Assembly (NCBI GenBank): GCA_032718565.1
Contig: JAVGVS010000001.1
Coordinates: 7,205,162 to 7,269,161 of the forward strand
Length of the DNA: 64,000 bases
Reading direction: 5' to 3'
Origin: Distichodus sexfasciatus
Lineage: Eukaryota; Chordata; Actinopteri; Characiformes; Distichodontidae
This document shows, one piece after another, positions 34,310 to 45,793 of this stretch. Within the stretch, counting starts at the first letter, position 1. Every line of letters begins with the position of its first letter. Under the pieces are notes generated by a model, which did no database searches, was not told the origin of the DNA, and saw only the letters and a list, made by a program, of their open reading frames with translations. Both the position numbers and the translations under genes were made by a program.

Positions 34310-34930
34310 CATTTGGCGCAAGTGGGATTCCACCACTGAAGCATATAAAGAGCAGAATATCCTACTGGTCTGTATGGGAGAATGGATAAAAAGAAGCCAC
34401 TGCCCAAGAGGAGTCAAAAAAATCTGGAGTCTGTATAAGACCGAGCAACTAAAGACAAATTTCAAAGCTTTACAGTGAAGAATGGTGGTGGTGGCATCAT
34501 GCTGTTAGGATGCTTTTCATCTTCAGGAACTGGATTGTTGTCAGCACTGACAGGAGAATAAATTGAGCAAATGCAAAGATATTAGAAGGTAACCTGTTTC
34601 AGTTTGCCAAAAATATAACTTGTGGGCGAAATGTCACCTTTCAGCAGGACAAATCCTTCTGGGCATAAGGCCAACGGTAGTGTTTAAAATGAAAAGATGA
34701 ATGTTCTACAGTGAACAAGTCAAATTCCAGATTTTAAGCCTGTGGAATGTCTGTGGCATTGCTTAAAGTAGCAGTCAACCAGTTCTATCCAACAAACCTG
34801 GGCAAAAATCATTCCTGATGAGAATTTTAAAAATCTGGGAACTACTTACTACTCAAAGTATTTACTGCAGCCAAAGGTGGTTCAACTACAAAAAATGTGG
34901 GGGCTTATATTATATTTGCAAATGGCAACT
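34310..34930 (+). mobile_element. Old Tc1-like transposon remnant
   Basis: The plus strand aligns by eye with the second half of a Tc1-like transposase gene of a different subfamily from that at 26.9 kb. It covers a TGGTGGTGGCATCATGCTG core, the second catalytic motif, the DFKPVECLW region and the end of the gene (GCAGCCAAAGGTGGTTCAAC). It then passes into a GGGGGCTTATATTA segment typical of the region just after the stop. Neither inverted-repeat terminus is recognisable, so limits are approximate. Confidence 0.75.
34385..34895 (+). pseudogene. Tc1-like transposase pseudogene, heavily frameshifted
   Basis: Recognisable pieces on the plus strand are GGGGIMLL-type coding just after 34,480, FQQD with the second catalytic Asp (codon 34648-34650), and DFKPVECLWH with the catalytic Glu (codon 34745-34747). 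The Asp-to-Glu distance is 97 bases, whereas DD34E requires 105, so net deletions have broken the frame. There is also a one-base insertion and an in-frame TAA just after the Asp. The first catalytic Asp cannot be identified. This copy is much older than the one at 26.9 kb. Confidence 0.75.
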
Positions 34931-36169
34931 CATTAACCTTCCCATGTTGGAAATAAATCAATTTCTACACAGACAATATCCTTACTTTGGTTTGGCTACT
35001 GGATGGAAAAACACAGGATGAAAATGCAAGTAATAATGTGAGGAAGGGCAGCCAGTTAGGAGAGCAAAGTAAAATGAATCTTTAATTAAATGGTGATGAA
35101 AGACAATCTGAAATGGTTTCCTTTAACAAATTGACCTACATGTTCATTCAGCACACTGAGTAGAGGCAGGGCGTAGAAAGCAGTGAAGAGAAACCATCCA
35201 TTACTCTCTAGTGTGTAGATGAAGTGCACCAACTGACTTATTAGGATGTGACATCTACACTTTAAACCTGGAGGCTGATTTGATTCCATGAATGAACTGT
35301 GTTCATCAGAGTATTCAGGGATTAAGTTACACCATTAAACAGTGTGCTTTAGAAATATGGCAGAGTGAATTCTGATATGAAAATACAAAGTGAAAACTGT
35401 TGCCAGACTGATTCGCTTTTCTTTCATCACCACTGATGGCACATTTACAGCAGGGCTTGAACTTTAACAATTTTAACCATATCACAGTTTATTCTTTTAA
35501 GACCCTAATAAAGACCTAATCTGAACTTTAATGTGTTGTATTTCATAGCTCACAAACACACAGGAAGGTTTACTCTAAGAAATCCAATATTATTAGTAAC
35601 TATTATAACTATTTTCCCCTATCAACTGTTAAACATGTTTTGTGTTGCTTTACGGGACACAAAATTGAGTAATTAGGCCAGGGTGATTGCTCTGTGTAGT
35701 CATGTAGAGGATTATGAGAAGAATTATGAGAAGATTTTACAGGACCAGATTCACCACCTAATATAAAACATAACTAGACCTGATACCTAAAGATATCCAC
35801 CACAAAACAAATTGATGCCTAATGATCATTTAAATTAAAAATGTATTTCTGAGAGGATCTAGAGCTAAGAGTGTGATTTAGTCTTGTAATCAAATGACTG
35901 TTTGTACCCATCTGTGCAGCTCTGTACAGTTAAGGCTGTTGTGAGGGTTAGTGGAGACCCTGTTCATTTTATGTGATACAGGAAATATATTTTAGGTGTT
36001 TTCTGTGCTTGTTATGTAGGCAGGCAACACAGGATCTTAATTCCTACAATTCACATGGTTTATAATGGTGTCCCAAGGTCCGGTTGCTGGCCTGAGTATA
36101 ATTATTGAACCTGGCATTATGCAGACATGATGAAATGACCATGTTTTCACTGGATGGCCTTTGCTCCAC
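34931..36169. other. AT-rich intergenic sequence, no gene seen
   Basis: Unique sequence, only short chance frames. No recognised repeat. Confidence 0.55.
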
Positions 36170-36274
36170 AAATTATAGCTTAGCAAATTCCCCTCATTAT
36201 GGAGAGGTAAAGGTGCAAAGTGAGAAATTATAGTTTAGCCAAATTCCCATCATTATGTAGAGGTGCAAAGTGTG
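36170..36274 (+). repeat. Imperfect tandem duplication, about 50-55 bp
   Basis: Copy one (36170-36224) and copy two (36225-36274) both start AAATTATAG, continue with TTAGC-AAATTCCC, TCATTATG-AGAGG, and end GGTGCAAAGTG. Copy two lacks a TAAAGG-type segment of about 5 bases. They differ at several sites, so the duplication is not very recent. Confidence 0.85.
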
Positions 36275-37079
36275 CCACTGCATATTAAAATGACCAAAGA
36301 AGCAGCCAAAAAAACTCACTATAGAGAATGCTTTGTGCTGTACTGTGCCATACTGTCTGTGGATGGTGCACTGCCCAGTGCAAGTTGAGAGGTTGATGCC
36401 ACCATCCTTTTCTGTATATGATAATGTGGCAATTGTATCTCCTGGAACCCCCATGAACTCAAATCTAATTCACAGCTGCGCTGCTACTCTCAACTACTAA
36501 GTGATGTTTGTTCCAGGTGCTTCCTCTGGGGGGAACATTCCATTAAAAGTTGATGAAATATTAAGAAAAATCATGGCAGGCCATATGTGCAGACTCATGA
36601 ATCATAAGTTGGTATTAGTCAGAATGACAGGGCCACATGCCTTTAAAGTAATAGCTATTAAATGTGACGGCAAGCAACTGATGTTGCTTAAAAGCTTAAC
36701 TGTAAAGGTAAAAAATTAAAATTCAGATATACTTTTTCAAAAAATGATGAAAATGATTCAAATAAACCTAAGACACTATTATTATGTGTTTTACAACATC
36801 TGAAGCTCAAATGCAAATGACTGCAAACATAAAAAATGTAAAATTGAATATTATCATAATGCTATTTATGCATTGCTATTAGAGCATGTTACACCCCTGT
36901 GGGAAGAGCATATGGTGGAAATAGAGCATTTAGAGTCAAGATCAAGCCATGCATTCGGCTGTGCTGAAATGAGAAACTCTCATCATCAGCTAAAAACACC
37001 ATAAGTGTTCTCGTCAAGAGAAGTTGAATATGTGTATGGAAAAGAAGCTCTCCGAGACCAGATTATGTTGATAAGATCC
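36275..37079. other. Intergenic sequence, no gene seen
   Basis: Unique sequence. A 72-codon frame (36501-36719) is present on the plus strand without a recognisable domain. A part at 36,880-37,079 is more complex and could belong to the next block. Confidence 0.5.
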
Positions 37080-37410
37080 TCTCTGGGCTTCAGAGGTCTG
37101 GAGCTTACATTAAAGTTTTATTGTGTGATTAAAGTGAAATATGGGAATTAACCTTTACTTTAAAGGCCAGATTTTAGAAGAGTTTGGTCCACATTGTCAT
37201 TAGTAAAAAATCATGTGGAGTATTTAAAGCACAGCCCAAAAAGTATCTCCACTTCCCTGGATCTTCTGTGGGGGATCTTACACAAGCAATTAGCCAGCAT
37301 TTTATAATGGTGTTCCTGATTCTTGTCTTAAAAGTCAAGATAAGTTTCGGAAGCTCTAGCGCCCAGACCTCTGAGGGAGACAGGCTAAATGCCTTTGTAA
37401 TTTAAAGATG
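37080..37410. promoter_or_regulatory. Candidate conserved non-coding block
   Basis: Runs such as GTGTGATTAAAGTG (near 37122) and GGGAATTAACCTTTACTTTA (near 37143) combine homeodomain and HNF/TCF-like cores. A short inverted pair, CAGAGGTCTGG near 37090 and CCAGACCTCTG near 37364, brackets the block. Function inferred. Confidence 0.25.
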
Positions 37411-39639
37411 ATGAGATTGTGGTAGTTAATACTGTTCCTCTAAGCACAGACAAATTGTTTGCAGATGAAAATGTTAGTGCTGAAATAGATTTATAAAGCA
37501 AAGAACTTGGAAAGAGAGTTCAATTTGAGCAAGATGTACTGGATTTGAATTGTGCATGTCTATAGGTTCACCTGCAGTGCTCAAAACTCAATATAAGCAG
37601 TAAAATAAAATACCTCAGTATGACTCAAAGCAAACCATATTCTCTCATAATTTAATTTAATCTCATAATGGTAAGAAAATCCATACCTCTTGCTCAGAGG
37701 GTGAAGTAGGTTGGGTCTACAGTTCTGTGAACTCTGTGAACCCCTCTAAACATAAAAGCAGTTCAATGAGCATAGGAAAATCCTGCCTTATTATTATTCA
37801 TACCCAATAAAGATGTCATTTCTAATCATAACATGCACAGCCCATGAGCCGAACACTGTGCAGCGATAAGCTAGGGAAGCAGCGGCGTGCTAATTTGGGT
37901 TTGTAACGGCAGATTTGCTTCTTGTTGGCAGTGTTCTGGAGTGCAGAGGAGGGATCAGACTGCAGGCAGCGATGGCGACAGCTCTGTTTGATCTCTCACA
38001 GGGGTTTAGAGCTTTGAGAGTTAGGGAAAAAAACGCAGTGAAACATTGCATCCCCCTCCATCATAATACAAACACACCACAGGCAATTCAGCACAAGACA
38101 CGTTGTAGGTAACAGAAGTAGGACATCTGTATAGTTTTAGTAAACTGCTATCTGTGGGGCACTGTACATGACGGAGACGTTAGGATTAAAAAAATTTTTG
38201 ATTAAAGCTGAGGAGAAACTTGAGACTAAAAAAAGAAAGGGGTAATATGTGAGTCTCCGTTATTAGCTATATTGTTTCATAGCTCACACTGCAGTATAGG
38301 TCACAGATCGAGATCTTAATTAAGTAGAAATATTGGAGTCGCTCCTCCTGAGGCCCATCCTGGCTGCTATGGGGGAAAAAAAAAAGTCAAGATGGAGTAA
38401 CATGTTCCTCTCCAAAAAGTGGAACTCTCTAGCAGCACCCATATTAGGTGGCCTAAGCTGAGCAATGTTGTGGTCTCATCAGCTTCATACTTTTCCCATG
38501 ACACGATTCCCCCGAGATCCGCCCGGCCTGTATCATAAGCCCTTGTTAGCAGATGTAATCCATATGGAAATACGAGTCATGCACCCAACTGCCCAAGTGG
38601 AGAACTACACTGGTCGTAATGCCTTTGGCAACATCCTGCCAACAACTATTGTTTTTGCATTACTAAAATTGGTGACTTTTCTTTCAATTTGCCTTGATTC
38701 ATAGGACAGATTGGAGTTTGAAAATGAACATAAAACCACAATATTCAATGGATTACGGCAAATGTTCATTGTTTTGCCTGATTTTTACTGAAACCATGAT
38801 GTCATGATGTCAACCTCATAACGCTTAAGTCTTCCTTGTTTGTTCAAGTTATCTGATCCTGTATTACATGCAACCTTCATAAAAAATCTAATCTGACAAC
38901 GTGACCTTCCACGAACTACTAATGTGGAAAAAAACCTTTATAATTTGTATTCTATCTGGGTGAGACTGAGAGCGCAAGTAAAGCAGCAGAAATGTTTGTG
39001 TCCTCCCTCTGTCCACTACGTTATAGTAGAGTGAATAATGCAACACAACTGAACAAACATGGGACCTGTTGATCCAGCGATGGTGATGGACAGAAGACTG
39101 TGGGACCTGGCTTGTATATAATTGAGGAAATTAGAAACTGCAGCAGGGCTGGCGTGTAGTTACCAGAGTCAACACCACTGCAGCTCACTCCAGACTAATT
39201 GAGCTGTTTACGGTAACAGAGCAAAATCACTATTGACATTTCTAACACGATTGAGATGGATGACTACAGCAGTAGAGCCGGAGCTCTAAAAACTCTGTGA
39301 TAACAGATGACTTCAAGTGACGATGAGACGAAAAGGGTTGATCAAAAAGCGAAAATGTGAAACTTCACAAACAGCCCCAAGGCTGTCTACGTCCATTTAT
39401 GCTGCGCAGATTCATGAAAAAAATCAACTACATTTGTCCTCTGTGTCCTCCCAGCTAGTGCAACTGGGCCAGAAAATTAGTGGATGTAAGTTGCTCTGAG
39501 CACCTTTCAAAGCAGACAGGCCCTGTTTTTTTCTGGAAAGGGACACACAGACCCAAAACCAGTCCTCAGAGGAGCACAAGGCTATGTAGAGAAAGAGACT
39601 TGACACACACTGAAGGCGAGTGCAAATTACATGCAAGGT
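37411..39639. other. Intergenic sequence, no gene seen
   Basis: Mixed composition. Two somewhat GC-richer patches, about 37,840-38,110 and 38,340-38,660, may be weak regulatory candidates but have no distinctive motif. No gene or transposon recognised. Confidence 0.5.
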
Positions 39640-39930
39640 GAGGAGGATTAATCACACCCTGGGCGTCTCTCTCTCTGCTCTCTGCTGGAGGCCACTGCAT
39701 AGTTCTCCGGCTAATTGGAACAAAATGCCGTCGTGTATCCTCTGCCCAGGTAATTGAAGGGGAAGCACTATTACAGTGGCAGCGCCCAGAGTCACGCCAC
39801 TCTGCTAGCGATACTGGCTTTCCTGCTGTGACACATTAGCAAGGTCTTGTCTTCTGAATTTGATTAAATGCACAACATAGGATTTATCACATCTCTTCGC
39901 CCTGATGAGGCTGGGTAAGGGAATTTAGCT
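39640..39930. promoter_or_regulatory. Candidate enhancer with paired homeodomain sites
   Basis: CTAATTGG at 39711-39718 and GTAATTGAAG at about 39750 lie about 40 bases apart in a GC-balanced block. The pair of similar LIM/NK-type TAATTG sites in one orientation is notable. No coding potential is seen. Confidence 0.3.
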
Positions 39931-40717
39931 CCCTTTTAGGTGAGATTTGGTTAACTGGGGCCCGATGGCTACTGCAGAAAAAACTGGTGTTATACTACAC
40001 AGCCATCCTGTTAGCATTCTCACGTTTCTAATAATATCGCTATCCAATACATTTTCAATTTCTTTACTAACAGTTTTGCTTTGCCCTTCTCGTTTTCACA
40101 TATATAAACACACAGACCTATGTCATGCATAAAGTAGAAATGCAATGCAACCCGACCCAGCGGTGAACTCCAATTCAACTCCTTTCAGCACTTTCAGAAT
40201 TGCAATGTTAATTGCTCTAGACTTCTTTTTAATTAAGTGACATAATCCTATTACAACTTCAAATACTCCACAATTAATTTTGCATCTCACTCTGCTGCTA
40301 CACTGTAAGTATGGCAGAGAATTGTTGCAGGCCTTACTGAAGATAGTAGCTCATGACTATTAGGATGTCTGGGTCAGAATTCCCTTTGAGAATTAATGTT
40401 AAGAACTAAGTTACATTGATCCTCACAGCGTCTAGTATTCAGTAATGTCATCCTAAGGTATGTGGCAAAAGAGTCATGACAATTATGAGATAAAACTACT
40501 TTGTAAGTACCAGAAACACATAAGCACTAGCTATTAAACCACGGGAGCATCAGAGGAGTTAAATAAAGGATTTAAACCAAGGCAAGTACATAGGAAATAG
40601 TAATAAAATATTGCATTGAAAGGTCATAAACGTATATTTTTAAATTCACAGAAAGCATGGCTGCTTTAGTAGCATCTTACAGATGCTTCAGTATAATTAG
40701 AACTTCATTCAAAGGGA
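39931..40717. other. AT-rich intergenic sequence, no gene seen
   Basis: Unique sequence with no recognised features. Confidence 0.55.
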
Positions 40718-40975
40718 AAGTGAGTGATTACTTGTCATTGTGAACACACCACAGCACAGCACACAGTGCACCACAACAAAATGTGACCTCTGTATTTGAC
40801 CCATTCGTGAAGGAGCAGTGGGCAGCTGGCATGGGCAGCACCCGGGCAACAGTGCTTGGAGAGGTTGCCTTGCTCATGAGCACCTCAGTGGTACCTTTAT
40901 CAGTCCAGAATTCAAACCATCGACCTTCAGATCATGGGGCAAACTCCCAAACCTTTACGCTATGAGCTGCCCCGG
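40718..40975 (-). repeat. tRNA-derived SINE (family 2), minus orientation
   Basis: In reverse complement this starts with a CACCGGGGCAGCTCATAGCG-type tRNA-like head. It has a B box, GGTTTGAATTC (plus coordinates 40908-40918), then CATGAGCAAGGCAACC and a TGCTGTGCTG-rich tail ending GTAATCACTCAC. It is the same family as the copy at 9,845-10,085 and keeps the same order of parts. Frames of 60 and 76 codons across it are artefacts. Confidence 0.75.
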
Positions 40976-41329
40976 TGAGGTCACAGTGCACTGGGTACAT
41001 TTTTGGAATTTTATTCAAGTGTCATTTCATTTGACCAGCAAATCATGAAGACAGAAGGCATCCTGGTAACTGAATGCTATTATGCTCGTCTTGTAGCTGC
41101 TTATAATCCTTATCATCATTTATAATAATCTCGTCTGATAATTTAAGTAGCCCTTCCCTTTGATGAATTTAGGAAACTCACTTCAAGTTTTTTAGTTATC
41201 AGTCTAGACTCACCCCAGCAAATCCTTTTTTTCAGTGTGCAAGAAAAATCATCTGTGTATTAAACACATTTTGCTCAGCATCATTCAGCATGTGTCTGCT
41301 GTGTTGGCTGTGATGTATTCTGACTATGA
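40976..41329. other. Intergenic sequence
   Basis: Unique AT-leaning sequence; nothing recognised. Confidence 0.5.
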
Positions 41330-42790
41330 GAAGTTTGGTTTGCATTCCTAGTGGCAGTCCTTGACTGGAGGGAGATGATTCAGTGCGCTGTCATTCGACG
41401 AGAGATAGAGGCTGGCCTTGTGGCCAGAGTTCAGAGGGCCTGTCTGATCTGTCTCCTTTCCACAGGGCTGAGATCACAAAGGCTGCTGACTCATCAAGCG
41501 TTCTCTCTATTAAACAGTGACCTCTGCATTAACATCAGGCCAAGAGGAGAACAAGGAAGATCCGACATGAGTGGAATGTTGGCATATTTCCTGCAACAAC
41601 TGTAAAGCAATGTTTCAAATTAAATTAGTCACAAAACAATACTGACAACACAATTTGGGGCACAAACTAGGATGACACAGTTCAGATCTTTTTTATGAGA
41701 TTTGGTTACATTAGCCTCAGTAGACTTGGCCATGGGAGGAAAGAAAGAGGTTTTCTTTGTCGGAGATCAGTACCAGTTCTATTCTTCGATCAGACTCATC
41801 TCTTAAACTGATCCGATTTTAATGACCTCCCCTCAGCGGACTCTTTACACGTGGCGTCAGTTTTCTGTTTGCGCGTTTGTGTGTTACAACAGAGAGAAGC
41901 ACTCTACGTTTCAGTCCCACATACAGTACACTCGTTAATCTGCCATCCGTGAAGCAATCAAAGGCGAGAAGATTAATCCTCGCTACAGAAGCGCAATAGC
42001 AACAACAGTGCAGAGGAAGTGCAACTCCCAGGCCTGTTTAAAAGGCAGACAGACTTTTGTTTTGGAGACTGTTAGAAGTTCATTAATTGGAGCTGTAGAA
42101 AATTATCTCGTGCAAAGGAAGTGAGAGGCATCCTTGGACTCCAGGCCATGTTTTTGGAGGTGAAAATGCTTTTGATGAAAGTTAATAGGAAGACAGCAAA
42201 ATACTTCAAAGCCCTGGCCTGTTTTTTTTAAAGATCCCCCCACCCCTCCATTTTTGGTATAATTATGCTGACACACTTTCGAGCCCCTGCCCATAAATCC
42301 TCTTCACTGTCCCCAACTTCACCTTTGAGTTTGTTAGTCTCCCATTCTCGCCGGCTACCTTTAATCCAAACGACCGTCAGATTTAAACGCTCTATTCAGC
42401 GCGAGGCATTCAGCAGCGCCAGACTGAAGCGGGAAGTGGCGAGATAAAGAGGCACACAGCGCTGAGAAATGCCTCGCTTTGCTCCGCGGATTACAAACAC
42501 TGTATCTCCCACTTTAATTAACATGGCGCGCTATCGGGGTGATCACAAGTTCACAGCAGTAAAGTTTTCCTCTGATAAACAGCACAAGGCAAACATGGAC
42601 ACTAATGAATGCAGAGCTGCCCTCAGTACCTCCAAGCTGGGCCAGTTCGGTTTAATCGTTTACCTGATGGTCTTCCACGACTCCATTATCTTTCCCTGTT
42701 GTTGTGTTTTTCCTTTAATAAAACGACTCCTGACTCTTGCAAAAACACTTCCATTCTGCCAGGTACGTTAAAGCTGAACTCGATGGGGGC
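41330..42790. promoter_or_regulatory. Large complex region, candidate enhancer cluster
   Basis: About 1.4 kb of balanced, partly CpG-rich sequence. It includes an AP-1-type TGACTCA near 41487, a CpG-rich segment at about 42340-42560, and a palindromic TTAATTAA at 42514-42521 beside ATGGCGCG. Frames of 60 to 100 codons overlap without domains. The ATGGCGCGC after TTAATTAA might suggest a YY1-type or start context, but no exon logic follows. Two or more separate elements are likely. Confidence 0.3.
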
Positions 42791-44795
42791 TACTGTCTAA
42801 GGGCCAGTACATAAAGTCATTACAAAAGTTATTGTTACCGTATAGTTTTATGGCTGCCTATAATTATTCCAAGTTCTCTGCCCTTGGAAATTAATAAAAA
42901 TGCTGATCTGCCGTGAAGAGCTGCCCGAAGGCATCTGTAAACATTTGATTTGCTTTGAATTATTTATAGTTTTGTTACTTTATATTCACAATTGAACCAT
43001 TTTATAATCAGTTTACTGGCACATTTGCCATAACACTGAAAAATGGTGATCAGGTCAACTTACAGGCCGTGTCTTATAGGCCAACACCATAATCATCGGA
43101 CCAAGATATTTTTCCTCTTTTGTTGATTTAAGTTTCTACACAGCCTGTCTGGCCAAACCATGAGGAATACCAATATGCCAAGAGAAAGAACAGATATTGA
43201 TTATCCAGTGGAGGAATGTTGGCAGTGTTGAGCGTGGTGAAGAGAGTTGGCCCTGGCCTGAGAATTTCAGGGTTTGTTTCCTGAGTCCTGTCCAAAACTA
43301 TCCTGGATTTCAATCCTAGGGAGAATCCACAACAGCCAAGCCTGAAAACAGAGGCCAAGATCCTTCAGTCAAGACCATCATGAAGAGCGTTTTCTCTGAT
43401 TGCTTCAGGAGCAAAGGGAAGCACACTTTCTAGGTCAGACTTCATCATTTCCATCTACCCACATTAAAAGCTATCAGCTGACCCGTGGAAGAAATTTTCA
43501 ACTGCGTAATCAAGGTCCTCGGGATCGACCTGAGTCGCTAATGAAGCTTGCGAGAGCTGAGTATTTCCCATCTCACAAGCAGATGCCAGACTAGCAGCTG
43601 CCTGCTCGGAGAGAATAGCAAGAGCTGAGAAACATGGATGTGACAGCCAGCTTTGATTCCTCCCTCTGATACACTGGGGCTGACGTGCCATCCCTCTCCA
43701 AAGGTGGCACTGGCAGATGGGCTGCAGTGAGAGTGTGAAGAGGGTGTGTGCGAGAGAGACTATACTAGGAGACTTTGATAATTGCATGCTGTCATCTTAC
43801 AATCAGCTTCTGACTAGTCGTCATCAACACAACTGAAGGGGGAAAAGCCACTTACATCTAGCAGTTACTATTTTTAAGTCAGACATGCTCAGAATATCTG
43901 ATTGTACAGTAGGTGTTTCATGAATGTTTCATTACAATAAATTTTCATTGTCCTATAATATTCATACAATTTTCACCTTAATAGTCATGCAAATAGTCAC
44001 ACAAGTTGCCTTGACTACTCTTATTTTAAACTACATTCAATGCATCACATTAAAACACCAGCATCAATGTGTAAAAGCTGCATGAATGATACTGAACTCT
44101 TTTGCCTAACTCCAGTAAAGATGATAGTTTTTTTTTTTTTTAAATAAATAAATAAATAAACATGGCAGCTGTAAGAGTCTGATCGGTTACTAAAGAGATC
44201 CAGAAAATAAGTTTCCAAAGACCGAATGCTTTAAAAGCTTTCAAATGATCACAAACTAAAAAGATGTTCTGAACACTGTGAGAAGTATCGATTGCCAGCA
44301 CCAGCGCTTATTCACAAGCACCTGAAGAGAAAACATACAGGATCTATTCTGTAGGATGGTCGACCAGCAAGGTCACCCTAAATTGCCAGCAGTAGGAGAG
44401 ATTTTTTTTATTTTCTGATCTAGCAGCTGCTGAGCGCACACATTATTAAAGCCATAAGTCTTGCACCCACTATATAAAAATTCAATTTAATAAATGTTAA
44501 AACTAGAATCTGGGTTTATTCTACATTGATCATCAGTGTAAGAGTGCAGGTTCTTGTGCACTGGGCTTGTTGAGACCCCATCTAATTAGTTTTTGCTTCA
44601 ATAATTTAAATACATTAGTACATTAAATGCTGAACATGCAATAGATACCATCAGTAGATTTGATTTGTTAGCATTTTAAAATTCCAATGTTTTGGTACAT
44701 TTGGGTTGGAGTGAGATATAGGCCATAGCACTTCCTCCTTTAGCTTTTATGCAGTTCTTTGACAATTTCTAAGTTGACAAGTTGCATGGTATGTA
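42791..44795. other. Intergenic sequence, no gene seen
   Basis: Unique DNA. The part at 43,380-43,800 is GC-balanced and may include a weak regulatory block. A T run and an AAAT microsatellite lie at 44128-44160. The 107-codon minus frame at 43.5 to 43.8 kb has no domain. Confidence 0.5.
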
Positions 44796-44950
44796 GGTGC
44801 TGGTCCAGTGGTAGGTGACTTGAGTTAGTGGGTTTTATTCAGACTATATAATTCGTCTAGTATTAAAATTCTATTGGACCCTGAGCAAGATCTTCAGTTG
44901 AAGTTGCTTAAGGGAGACTGTCCCTGTAACTGCTCTGGGTAACAGCATTT
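44796..44950 (+). repeat. tRNA-derived SINE with conserved core (V-SINE/HE1-like)
   Basis: An exact A box, TGGTCCAGTGG (44800-44810), is followed by a decayed B box (GGGTTTTATTC near 44830). Next comes a core with GGACCCTGAGCAAGATCTTC, and a 3' segment like TGTAACTGCTCTGGGTAACA. That end resembles the LINE-derived 3' tail (CTCTGGATAAGAGC-type) shared by fish core-SINEs. Related copies lie at 63,801-63,969 and, in reverse, 59,737-59,873. The family name is from memory of the class and is not certain. Confidence 0.6.
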
Positions 44951-45019
44951 TTTAAACAATATAAAAGTGGAAATGCTCTGATCAAGGACAAAGGAAGACA
45001 ATGGAAGACACTGAATTAG

Positions 45020-45430
45020 CAATTCATGTTTTCATTAAATCATGCTTATATTACTGTAGCACCCTTCTGCTTGGCCTTCCAGTTAGTACAGTTATTCTGT
45101 TTATAGTATATCAAGAATTCAGCTGCCAGCCTCCTCACTCATGCTAAATAAACTTCTTAAAACACCTATTTCTGTATTCTGTATCATTTACTTTTACTTT
45201 TTATCATTGCTCCTGCATACCTAACAGACCTAGAACGCACTTTCAACAATGTAATTCTCCTAGTGTTATCTTCTGTTTTGTTGTAAAAGGACCTGTTTGT
45301 TTTGCTGTTTGCTATTACTTCATTAGATGCTTTGCTTATTTTTATTGTTTTTTTATTTGTTTGATGTTTTATTGTTAATACTAAGGTGTCCTTAGGTTTG
45401 AGGAAGGCACTATATAAATTTAACTTATAT
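45020..45430 (+). mobile_element. Degenerate LINE 3' end
   Basis: The plus strand carries two short pieces of the C-terminal part of a LINE reverse transcriptase protein (see the separate entry), then a T-rich 3' UTR. It ends in GAGGAAGGCACTATATAAAT, a form of the GTGCTATATAAATAAA-type terminus common to many fish LINEs. Much of the usual ORF end between the protein pieces and the UTR is deleted. A SINE has inserted just after this end. Confidence 0.65.
45025..45145 (+). pseudogene. LINE reverse-transcriptase C-terminal remnant
   Basis: Codons 45025-45081 translate as HVFIKSCLYYCSTLLLGLP, which fits the H.FI.S.LDYCN.LL.GLP motif of fish LINE ORF2 proteins. In another frame, 45107-45145 gives YIKNSAASLLTHA, which fits the following VQNSAARLLT motif. 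The frame change and the conserved Asp-to-Tyr loss before YC show a dead copy. No polymerase catalytic motif is present. Confidence 0.7.
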
Positions 45431-45441
45431 TTAACCAGCAT

Positions 45442-45784
45442 GGGGCGGCACGGTGGCGCAGTGGTTATCGCTGCCCCCTCAGAGCAAGAAGGTCCTGGGG
45501 CGAACCCCGGGAATGGCCGTAGGGCCTTTCTGTTTGCAAGCTCTCCCTGTGTTTGCATTGGTTTTCTCCAGGTGCTCCGGTTTCCTCCCACATTCCAAAA
45601 GCATGCAATATAGATTAATTGGCAACTCTAAATTGACCCCGTAAGGTGTAAGTGTGTGTGCTCTGCAGTGTGTTGGCGCCTGCCTGGGGTTTTTCCCCGC
45701 CCGTAAGTTCCCGGGATAGGCTCGGGTGGCCCCGTGACCCCAGTTGGGATTAAGCGGTTTAGATAATGAATGAAAGAATGAATC
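45442..45784 (+). repeat. Full-length tRNA-derived SINE (family 1) with target-site duplication
   Basis: The head starts GGGGCGGCACGG and has an exact A box, TGGCGCAGTGG (45454-45464), and a B-box-like GGGCGAACCCC (45498-45508). The body continues through CTCCAGGTGCTCCGG, TTAATTGGCAACTC and CTCTGCAGTGTGTTGG to the tail GGGATTAAGCGGTTTAGATA and ATGA repeats. A perfect 9-bp direct repeat, TAACCAGCA, flanks it (45432-45440 and 45785-45793), which is proof of retroposition. The head-to-tail completeness suggests this is the best-preserved SINE in the window. Confidence 0.9.
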
Positions 45785-45793
45785 TAACCAGCA

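Noticed and set aside
45184..45591. 135-codon minus-strand open frame
   Set aside because: It runs antisense through a LINE 3' UTR and into a SINE inserted with its own target duplication, so it cannot be an ancestral gene.
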